A stretch of DNA of 64,000 bases, taken from positions 1 through 64,000 of the forward strand of contig RQOL01000476.1 of NCBI GenBank assembly GCA_013076295.1. Reading direction: 5' to 3'. The notes beneath the pieces were generated by a model, which saw nothing but the letters and a program-made list of their open reading frames with translations, was not told the origin of the DNA and did not search any database. This DNA comes from Sanderia malayensis (Eukaryota > Cnidaria > Scyphozoa > Semaeostomeae > Pelagiidae). Positions 49,606 to 60,200 of this stretch are shown here, one piece after another (position 1 is the stretch's first letter; each line of letters opens with the position of its first letter). The position numbers and the translations under genes are program-made.

Positions 49606-50557
49606 TTGTTCAAACGCTTGCAAAATTTTACTAAACGTTTTACTAAATTTCTCAAAGCAACTGGTGCATTCGTGCTTTGTTTGCTGCTCATTTCGACAGT
49701 ATTGAGAAGTTTACACCGTATGTATGAACACAATAATATCACTGTTTTCAAGAACGACTGTATTCCACCGACTGACAAATCCGCAATCATTCCACAAAGA
49801 TTTTGTTGGATATACGACGCGCAGACCTGGACTTTGTACCAACTTTTACCCAATTTCAAACGAAATAGAACAACAAAAAAGTCGTCCAAGGTCAAGCGAA
49901 TAGTCTACTTCAATAACACTGTGGAATATCCAGTTGGCAGCAAAGATACACGAAAGTGTAGAGAACAGCCTTTGATAACAAGTTCTTGAATATATTGAAT
50001 CTTGGAAACTTTTGAGCATATCACAGTGACATTTGATCAGTTTTGCATCCAATAACTGCTGGGGGACTGATTGGATCAGTTAAATTTGGAGCCATACCAC
50101 GCTATGAAGGCGATTTGTATATTCTCGTATGTGATAAGCATTGGAATACAGACCTTTTCAACCGGAGTTTGCTATCAATCGAGAAGAATTTCAGATGTCA
50201 TGTGAAACGGCACCCAAGCTCGCCTAACTTTACCAGGATCTTCTATGGCAAGAATAACACAGTTTTTATAGATATGTGGCCGTTCTTTGTTCACACCGAT
50301 GGGAATGGAATCAAATTTGTCAGAGCATTGTCAACATTAACCTGGCATAGGCACGTGTATCATGATGTTCCCCCCTCAAGAAAGTGGGGTTTTCAGGAAT
50401 AGCCACTTGGATACCCAACCCAACAAGCCGTAGACTGTACTCGACACTCATTATGGGAAATTTTTCAATTGGAGGAAACCAATTCTTTGTAAAAAGAAGT
50501 AAATACCATCATGGACAAAAGATCTTGGAACATTTAAAAATGCCATTTACCCGCTAA
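49606..50557 (+). pseudogene. LicD/fukutin-related-like transferase pseudogene
   Basis: Frame 49606-49989 encodes a type II membrane start: basic tail, hydrophobic segment FVLCLLLISTVLRSL, then a lumenal stem. It breaks near 49980. Frame 50043-50402 encodes ITAGGLIGSVKFGAIP and later VFIDMWPFF, matching the G-LLGAVRHG-IPWD and D-WPF regions of LicD-type enzymes such as fukutin and FKRP, which transfer ribitol phosphate. The usual acidic DxD pattern after the IP is altered to RYEGDLYI. A second shift at about 50393 moves the frame to ATWIPNPTSRRLYS up to the stop at 50557. Premature stops fill the 57 bp between the first two frames, too short for an intron. I conclude it is a decayed gene or retrocopy; no introns are seen. 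Confidence 0.7.
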
Positions 50558-51443
50558 TCTCATTCCTTGAGTGCTTCATTTCATCTCCCACTGCTCCTAA
50601 CACAAAGTTGTCTTGCTTTGTCCACCAGACCCTCATGGTCATCGTTAAGAAGGAATTTCGATGATATTATAGCTATGTTTCTTTCTTAAGAGCTAACATT
50701 GTTTCAGGGGAGGACTGTATGATGCGTTTGTCACAACTTTTGTCCAACATTTTAGATTAAAATAACTCATTGTAGAACATTGGAAAATATTCTAAACATC
50801 TAGCATTTGGTTAAAACAATATGTTTTGAAATGAGTGCCTGTAAAGGGAAATATGGAAGGGTGTGTTTATTGATCCTAAAAGCCACAATGCCTATATTTG
50901 ATGTGATCGAATATTGACATTCCCTTTTTGTTTATATTTTTCACCAAATGCAATCATAAAAGGGAGCATAAAGGAGAGAAACAACGAGAAAACGTGACAC
51001 TAGATATGAAATTAGGGCAACATTTAATGAAACAGTTCTGTGTCGCAAAAAGAGGGTGGTCAGTTTCAGAACTTTGTTAATTGACGTAAAAGTTTGAATT
51101 GCCGCCATTTTGTCACCAAATTTGTCTTATGCACAATGGTGGTGCAAATGATGATACAACAGTGTTTTGGGATTGTTGCAAAACTTTTCTTTTCCACTTG
51201 CAGTCATTCATTCTTATCCACTTATTCCTAAGACAAAACTCCCGTGTTCTTGTCAAAATATAAATGGCGTTTTTCGGGCCCTCGCGTTTCTGTCACTTAA
51301 CAAAAGTTAATAACCAGTACACAACCCAATGCAAGCAAATATCCGTTTCCCATTATTTCTGAAACGTCTCGTTGCACTGCAACAAAGATAATGATAAAAG
51401 TACCTATTGTACTTGTACAGATAGGTCATCCTGTAGAAACAGT
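50558..51443. other. intergenic, nothing recognised
   Basis: AT-rich noncoding sequence between the LicD-like pseudogene and the nested transposon. Confidence 0.45.
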
Positions 51444-51487
51444 CGATTATTATTAATATTACTGTTGTTATTATTATTATTATTATC
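51444..51487. repeat. TTA microsatellite
   Basis: A run of TTATTA with one interruption (ATATTACTGTTG), ending twelve bases before the outer transposon. Confidence 0.8.
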
Positions 51488-52849
51488 GCTATTAGTGAAT
51501 AGACCCCTTTCACATTTACGTCACATAGTGTTTGAAACTGAGACACGGCATTGAAATGGAGGCAACCGATGTAATCGCGACGCGCGCTTTTCTTGGCCTA
51601 TTGTAGTTTGTATGGAATTTTGAGAAATCCGAGGTCAGTGATATAATATAACTCGTTATTTCACGGATTTAATTTCCTTGTTACCGATTTCAACGGATGT
51701 CCATAATTCTTTGATACCTAAAGAAGAGAAAGCTTATTGCTTGGAAGATCTTTGCTAGCTGAAAGTAAGATAATCAGAAATCTTTAAACGTGACCAGAAG
51801 AAATAGGCCGAAGCTTTACCCGAACATCGATAAACAAACCAAATTTTAGTCTCATCAGAACAAGGATGAACCCTTAAAATTGCGAGAGGACTTGATTAGA
51901 GGATTTTCGAAGCAATAAGAAGATTTTTTGCCACGCCAATGTTGCACTTGGTGGACTGAAGGTTCAAAATATTCAATTGTTTTGTTACCAGTAATGTTCA
52001 AGAATCGGGAAGCCAGTGTAAAACTTTTTTGTGAGATTATCCGACTTCAACGTTTCAAATGAACAAATAGATGCTTTGACTTTTGTTAGTTACAACTATA
52101 GCTGCCCCATTTGATTTTCTAATGAGCTAATTTTGGCTGATATGTCTGCAATTTGAAATTGGAAATCTTCACTCGTTGCAAAAGAGAAGAGTGCATTATA
52201 TCATTTTCCAACTTGCCAGACTCAATTGGAAGATAGGTAGGAGAGTTGGTATCAAAATCAATTTGCATTGAAACAGTAAAGACCATGACTATTCCAATGG
52301 ATAGTCATTATCAGGATCAATCTCGTCACTGAAACTTGGGAATTGTTCAGATGTACCCATGAATGAGCATAGAAATATTTCAAAAGGACCTGCTGGAAAC
52401 TTTTGTTCTTTGCTTTTAGTTGTTGTTGAAGGGACAGTATCACAGTATCAGCTTGTAGATTTAAAGTACATACAGCACCAGGAACAAGGTGCCAGTGATT
52501 TGGGTTTACATACATTATTTATTTCATAATGTATACCATCTATATGGTAGCTTTCACTGATGTAGAAATGTTAGCAAATAACTTAATAAAACAGTTAATT
52601 TTGATTAATGTAATAAACTAGTTTTAGTTTACATTAATGGTTTCTTAAATTCATAAACAGATAAAATTTGAGTCAGTATATGATAATGGTGGGGTGGATG
52701 TTTAACCAAAGGAAATACTGTCTAATATTTCGTTTTATGTGAGCTGGTGTAAAATATTTTCCATATAGATAGATTGCGTTGTTGACTCTAAAACTGCCCA
52801 TACCATCCACTCTTTTAATCAAAGTGCAAAAACGATGTTTCTCGAAATT

Positions 52850-54729
52850 ACTTCCATGTCTAGAAAATCAGATTCAAAATCAGATTCATATTCACATTCA
52901 GATTCGGGAATCAGGTTCGAGATTTTGAATCAAAAACACTTTCCTGGCAAAGAAAATGAATACAACTAAAGTTTATTTTCTTATTACAACTATCCTTAAT
53001 ATTATAGCTATCAAATATAAAAAGTTTCGTCCCAATACCTTTCACCAATTTCCTGGAAAAACGGGGTTTATCGGAGAAGCTTTCTCACGTTTGCTATAAG
53101 GCAAAATCTAACAAACGCGCCCCCCGTTTTGAAATGAAACAAAATAAAAAATCTTTCTTATTACAACTATCCCTAATATTATAGCTATCGAATATAAAAA
53201 GTTTCATCCAAATACCTTTCACCAATTTCCTGGAAAAACGGGGTTTATCGGAGAAGCTTTCTCACGTTTGCTATAAGGCAAAATCTAACAAACGCGCCCC
53301 CCGTTTTGAAATGAAACAAAATAAAAAATCTTTCTTATTACAACTATCCCTAATATTATAGCTATCGAATATAAAAAGTTTCATTCAAATACCTATCACC
53401 AATTTCCTGGAAAAACGGGGTTTATAAGAGAAGCTTTGTCACATTTGCTATAAGACAAAATCTAACAAACGCACCCCCCGTTTTGAAATGAAACAAAATA
53501 AAAAATCTTTCTTATTACAACTATCCCTAATATTATAGCTATCGAATATAAAAAATTTCATCCAAATACCTATCACCAATTTCCTGGAAAAACGGGGTTT
53601 ATCGCAGAAGCTTTCTCACGTTTGCTATAAGGCAAAATCTAACAAACGCGCCCCCCGTTTTGAAATGAAACAAAATAAAAAATCTTTCTTATTACAACTA
53701 TCCCTAATATTATAGCTATCGAATATAAAAAATTTCATCCAAATACCTATCACCAATTTCCTGGAAAAACGGGGTTTATAAGAGAAGCTTTGTCACATTT
53801 GCTATAAGACAAAATCTAACAAACGCGCCCCCCGTTTTGAAATGAAACAAAATAAAAAGTCTTTCTTATTACAACTATCCCTAATATTATAGCTATCGAA
53901 TATAAAAAGTTTCATCCAAATACCTATCACCAATTTCCTGGAAAAACGGGGTTTATCAGAGAAGCTTTGTCACATTTGCTATAAGACAAAATCTAACAAA
54001 CGCGCCCCCCGTTTTGAAATGAAACAAAATAAAAAGTCTTTCTTATTACAACTATCCCTAATATTATAGCTATCGAATATAAAAAGTTTCATCCAAATAC
54101 CTATCACCAATTTCCTGGAAAAACGGGGTTTATCAGAGAAGCTTTGTCACATTGAAAAACGGCGTTTTCCAGGAAATTGGTGATAGGTATTTGAATGAAA
54201 CTTTTTATATTCGATAGCTATAATATTAGGGATAGTTGTAATAGGAAAGATTTTTTATTTTGTTTCATTTCAAAACGGGGGGCGCGTTTGTTAGATTTTG
54301 CCTTATAGCAAACGTGAGAAAGCTTCTCCGATAAACCCCGTTTTTCCAGGAAATTGGTGAAAGGTATTTGGATGAAACTTTTTATATTCGATAGCTATAA
54401 TATTAGGGATAGTTGTAATAAGAAAGATTTTTTATTTTGTTTCATTCCAAAACGGGGGGTGCGTTTGTTAGATTTTGTCTTATAGCAAATGTGACAAAGC
54501 TTCTCTTATAAACCCCGTTTTTCCAGGAAATTGGTGATAGGTATTTGAATGAAACTTTTTATATTCGATAGCTATAATATTAGGGATAGTTGTAATAAGA
54601 AAATAAACTTTAGTTGTATTCATTTTCTTTGCCAGGAAAGTGTTTTTGATTCAAAATCTCGAATCTGATTCCCGAATCTGAATGTGAATATGAATCTGAT
54701 TTTGAATCTGATTTTCTAGACATGGAAGT
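52850..54729. mobile_element. inner hairpin element with 9 bp target duplication
   Basis: The ends begin ACTTCCATGTCTAGAAAATC and match as inverted repeats for about 140 bp before the satellite monomers begin. A perfect 9 bp direct repeat, CTCGAAATT, flanks it (52841-52849 and 54730-54738). Long terminal inverted repeats with 9 bp duplications are typical of Mutator-like elements. The arms contain reiterated AGATTCA strings. The interior is entirely 177 bp monomers: seven forward, then about three reversed. No protein is encoded. Confidence 0.8.
52981..54600. repeat. 177 bp satellite array, seven forward and about three inverted copies
   Basis: The string CAACTATCC recurs at 52987, 53164, 53341, 53518, 53695, 53872 and 54049, exactly 177 bp apart each time. 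At about 54154 the seventh monomer stops and the sequence reverses; complementary monomers follow up to 54600. Monomers share GGAAAAACGGGGTTTAT and CGCGCCCCCCGTTTTGAAAT. Two monomer subtypes exist (TTTGCTATAAGGC with CTTTCTCACG, and TTTGCTATAAGAC with CTTTGTCACA), and they alternate in part. Confidence 0.92.
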
Positions 54730-55044
54730 CTCGAAATTTGACTACGGAAGATTAAAGAAACTTAGGCCGGTGCGTGACCCATCGCTATAAAAGTAGCCTC
54801 AATGCGCAATAGCCGCACATTGACGTCCCCAAATTCGTTTTTCTCCTTCGAAATATCTTTGGTTATATCAGATAGGTGTTCGCTACCGATTTTAACTTAT
54901 TTTGTAATTATAAAGTACTTTAATCGCAATGATAACACAGGTTTGCAGTGGAAAAGTATCGGAAAGAAAATGACATTACATCGGTTGCCTCGTTTTCACG
55001 TTCGTGACTTATGGTGTGACGTAATGGTGAAAGGGGTCTATTGA

Positions 55045-57000
55045 AACTGAAACCAGCATGTGGCTGAACGGAGGAGGGTTTGAGGCTACGCGCCGGCTGA
55101 AATTGCACAAACACACAAACAGACAAACAGACAAAAACTTGTTCTCGAAAAGGAATCGATTGTATTCTGGCGGTTAGGCGGTAGCAGCAATTATGGGTCA
55201 CGTGACCTACTCTGGTTTAGGAGATCTGGAAGCGATATGGAAATTTTTATTGCTGGATCGTAATCAACATCTGCGATATAGCCTGTGACTTCATATAACA
55301 ACTGGGGACATTCAAAATATGCTAAACTACGACCACACAGGATTGGAGACGTCATAGATAGAATTATCCAAAGCTTCATCAAAGCTAAAGCCCCTTGGCA
55401 GATCTAAAGATTTCTAAGCCTGTTTTGGTCCACAAACTATCAAATACCATACAGAGCTGTGTGACAATATCAGTGGCATTTGGAGCCTGAATCAGCGAGA
55501 TGTAGTTTGAAGCTAAGACTCATAATGAACTTTTGTTAGGAAATTGCGATACTTAAGGATTTGAAAAGAAAACGCCATATATAAGTAAATAATAAATTAT
55601 GTATTTATAGTTCTTTCCATAGTTCTTTAGGTACTCTTGTTTTGTTTAAAAAGTAACTTTGTGTTGCAGGACCTGTCTTCATTGCAGTAAACTTTACTGA
55701 AACAGTAGTCATCCTGTGGAAACATTTATGAGCAATAATAATAATATCTTCCCCACTTGTTTACATCTTTTGATCGCTGGCCCCAAATGCTTTATTATAT
55801 TTGACACGCGCCTACCATATCTCCTGTTATAAGCGTCCGGGTGCGTATAAAGTATATTTTGGAAAATTGCTTGGGCGCTTACATATTAGAGGGGGTACTT
55901 AAAAGAGGTTGTGCGGCAATTAGAGGAAATACTGCAAATGTTTTGGGCTATATGATTTTATGGCGCTACATGTGCAGTTAAATTCAAAGAGCTATGTCTA
56001 AAAGTAAGGGGTTTTAGGAACTTCGTTTTGAGATTAGTTCTCATGTAAAAGCCTCTTTGCTTATTGGGGTTCCCTTTTATCGGTTACACATGCGATGTGC
56101 TGTTATGTTGTGAGGCGTAAATTGAACACTGTTAGTTTGGCTAGTGTGAGTCTCTGTTTCTTTTTTTGCAGATTATCGAAAAGGGTCGAACTTGAAAGAA
56201 CAAAAGTCAATCTCGAGTCAGTTCTGAGTGACGATTCAGATGATTGAAAATAGCACTGGAAGAACTTAGATGTTTTGTGCCTGACATGCGACTGTGAGTG
56301 CACTTTTTTTTATAAAAACAAACCACATAACAACGTAGGCCTCAAGTGGCAAACAGTTTACAACCTGCTCAGAACATTTTATGGCTTTGTAAACGAAGAA
56401 TAAAAACAGTTTATGTCTTTATGAACGCAAATCAAAAATCCTTAGTTCAGAACATATTGAGAACATATTTGGCTTAAATTGAAAATTTAGAACCATCGAA
56501 GGCTTGGTAGTTTATATATGTGGATGTTTTTATAAAAAACGTATACGATTCTGTTAACTATATTTTTTATTATAATCAATTATGTTAATTTAGCCTTTAT
56601 CCAAACTTTCCTTAATTTTACGTAAAGATGTATCCACAAACAATTCAGTTGAATGGTGTCAGTTTCTTCGATAATCGACTATTTATTGAAAGTCAAATTA
56701 ATTAAAAAAGACTTTGAAGCATCAAAAACACAGAGCGCAGTCTTTTGGAACACAAATTTAGTAGCATGACACTGCATCATGTTTTAAATTGTTATGTACA
56801 ACAAATGTCAATTGCTTTCATATTAAGCCGGCAGTTTTCCCTGAAGACAATTATATGCAAATTAATTACGTTGCGTTGTCAAAGGTTAACGAGTAACTGT
56901 ACCCCTTGGGTAGCGCGTTGGCTTATTAACTAATCGGTAAACACCTGTGCATGCAATCTATCTGTCTCATGTGATTCATCCCCGTTGATCCGAGCGCCGT
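55045..57000. other. intergenic between transposon and COE
   Basis: No gene or transposon recognised. AT-rich throughout with scattered short open frames. Confidence 0.45.
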
Positions 57001-57116
57001 CATTGGCTAAGCAGTGCGAATAGAATTTGCATAGCTGAAATTCAAAGTAACGCGCTTTTCTGTGCTCGTTGGTATTTGCAAAGCATAAAAGTCATAAATA
57101 GAAATGATTCAGGGAT
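57001..57116 (+). promoter_or_regulatory. probable COE core promoter
   Basis: An inverted CCAAT box (CATTGGCT, 57001-57008), an octamer ATTTGCAT (57025-57032) and a TATA-like CATAAAAG (57084-57091) lie in order upstream of the short first coding exon at 57209. Spacing would place transcription start near 57115. Octamers are bound by POU factors; that such a factor acts here is inference. Confidence 0.45.
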
Positions 57117-57208
57117 CTCCAGAGAATCATCATCAGCGGACAGGAGAGGAAGGCTAAGAATCTCGAGAGGACTAGCTTACTGGTGTACAACTCGAACATC
57201 CATCCCTA

Positions 57209-60200
57209 ATGGTAAATTTTGTTTAATTTTTGCGGCCTCATGAGGCAATGTAGTCTAAACTTGACACAACATCTAAATTTTGTTATTTTGTATTTGAAAC
57301 AGCATTTATATTTAACTGCTCTTTTTGGGGGTTTTTGTTAGGCATCTTCACCGGTTTCAGAGCGCAGTGAAACACCTGATACTAAAGTTTGGGCTATCGA
57401 AGATGAAGAATTTCCGAGTGCTGAGTAAGTTGCTTATTTATTTATTTGCTTTGTTTGTGCTTTTTTGAAAACTTTTTTACATGCTGCAACTTTTGCCTAC
57501 TTTTCCCAGCACTATTTATTATCAGTTTATTGGAACTTGCATGTTTTTATTGATGCAGTAGCTATGAAAGTGACTTTTGCCAACTGCGTATGGTCGCGCG
57601 GTTAAATTGTAAATACTTCAAAAAACCTAACAGTAACGACCCTGTCCGAAATTTGGAATGTGGAAAAAGTTGAGGAAATTACAATGCTGAATTTTGCTAG
57701 CTTGTCTTTAGCAAAGATACTGCCTGAGCCTGTAAAATGTTTCAATTCAATTTCGTTATTTCGAAGACGCTTTACAACAACAAGTTTATTACTTCCCATG
57801 AACCAAATGGCATAATTGAAATCAGAATTTGTCACACTTTTACTTTCGCGTAGAGAAATCATTTCTAAGTACAACAATGAGTTGAAAACAATATGATTTG
57901 TACACGTGATCACATTCTTTTGTTTCACCTTACCATCTTCTTAGTGACCATTCAATCAGAGGTGTTGATTTCCACTATAATGATAACCTTGTCAATTTCA
58001 GGAGGGAATTTCAAGTTTGAATACTGAAATTCTTTTTGTGAAACTAGGCAATTTGCAATTATTTTATCAGTTTAGACGGGGTGTCAACATATTATTTTGT
58101 TAACTGATTTTACCCCCTCACTTTAACGAAGCATGCGTAACATATAGGCACTAACCTGGGCGATTCCTCAACTTGTTTTATTCGCCAGGTGCGATATTTT
58201 TTCCATACAATTTTATGTGTTCAATTGTGACTCCGGCATGGGGATTTATATCTATATTCTGCCATTGCTTTCATTTCTTTTGACCTGATTATCGCAGGGA
58301 CGAGATAACAAGAGCCTCGTTTGAAAAACAGCCGCCAAATAATTTACGAAAAAGTAATTTCTTTCATTTCGTCATCGCACTATACGATAAAAACAACAAT
58401 GCAGTTGAAGTTGAGAAAGGCAAATTTGTTGGATTCGTTGATCAAACTGAGGTGAAATATCGCTTAATAATTATTTTTTAATCTTAATTTGTTATGTTTT
58501 GTCAAAAATTAAACAGATGTGACCGAATAGAAATAACTAATTTTAGGACGACAAGAAGCACAACAATGGAATCCAGTATCATTTAAATTTGATATACGGA
58601 GATGGTATAGTCATATGGTTTATTTTTTAATAGTTTATTTCGGTAGAGATCAAAGATTTTTACAATTATGTTACCATTCTCCTCCAATTATTACAGTTTA
58701 CATTTGTTATGCAGCATGTATTTATCTCATTTTAGGTAGTAAAGGTGAAGCTGATATATACGTTAGACTGATTGATTCGCAAACAAAAGAGGTAGGCATT
58801 TATTTGTAAGTCATAACACTCATTTTGCGCCATTAGACCCCCACAGCTTGAGCAACAAACGTTACCCTAATTGCTTTCACTGTTACAAGCAAATACTGCC
58901 TCATTAAACGATGTTACATTTTTGCTTATTTGTAGGTTATTACGTACGAAGGTCAAGATAAGAATCCTGAGATGTGTAAAGTTCTGCTCACTCACGAAGT
59001 CATGTGCAGGTAAGAAGTTGCTTACAACACGATCTCCTAAACTAAACTGGATATGTTTTAGCATTGACAGGCAATTATGATCAGTGAACATTGGTTTAAC
59101 TTACTTTTTTCAGTCGATGCTGTGAGAAGAAATCATGTGGTAACAGAAACGAGACCCCTTCAGATTTGGTTGTTGTTGAAAGGTGAGGTTGTGCTGCTTT
59201 ATTTTTTATAGGTATACAATAATGTAGTCGGTTTGTACTTTATTTCGCTATAGCTTGTATTTATTTTTGATGTTAGCCAGTGCAACAAAGGTTAATTTGT
59301 AAAATTTTTATCTTGGTATATTTTTCTTGTTTTCAATAAAGCTTGTTTAAAGTCATGGCTTATACTAGGAACTTGGAAATTAATTTCAACATGTAAATAC
59401 AGTTTTCTAAAAATGCTTTAAACCGACTTGAAAACACACCTATAATGCAACTGTTTGTCTATTGTGGATTATTAAAAGATTGGATCTCATTAATAATCCG
59501 TATTTTAGAGTTAGGGCTAACTTGAATAAGGCGTGCAAGAAAGATGATTCCATGATTTAAGGCATTCGCGTGGATACCAACAAGTTACCTCTGAGCATTG
59601 TCAATATTGACCAACGTCTTTAGTATAAGCAATAACAACTGTGTATCCATACCCAATGGATTGTTACGTTTATGTACTCGTTCTTGACTGCAATTGTGCT
59701 ATAGACATAAAGAGTTTTACTTTTTTTAGATTCTTTGCTAAGTTTTTCATGAAATGCAACCAGAACTGCTTAAAAACTGCTGGAAATCCACGAGACATGA
59801 GACGGTTCCAAGTGGCCCTTTCCTTGACGCCAGATCTTAACAATGTTTTGGCTGTATCTGAGAATATGTTTGTGCATAACAATTCGAAACATGGTCGAAG
59901 AAATTCATCCAAGAGATTTGAGCCACTGGAAAGTAAGGATTTTCATACTTTTTGCACTTCTGGTTCATGATTTTTCCTTGCCCATTTTTTTTAATCCTTG
60001 ACATGACACTTCAGAGTTATCTGTCTTTTTGACATTTGGGCAATGCTAAACTTTGAATACATCTTTCTACTTTTCTCTTTCCCTTTTCTGCTGAATTTTA
60101 ATTTTCTTTATCTGGACTGGGTGGGAACATTCTCTTTTTCCCCTTTCTTAATATCTGAGTGTGGGCTGGCAGGTTTTCTTGCTGAGATCCTTCACATTTT

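Larger units (their letters stand above)
51499..55041. mobile_element. outer DNA transposon, interrupted by a satellite element
   Basis: The ends are ATAGACCCCTTTCAC and its complement, flanked by TGA on both sides (51496-51498 and 55042-55044). Similarity continues inward for about 60 bp: ACGTCACA and then GAGGCAACCGATGTAAT appear in both ends. The element is 3.54 kb, of which 1.9 kb is a later insertion (52850-54729). No transposase frame was recognised in the remaining 1.66 kb, so it is nonautonomous. The 3 bp duplication is too short to fix the superfamily. Confidence 0.75.
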
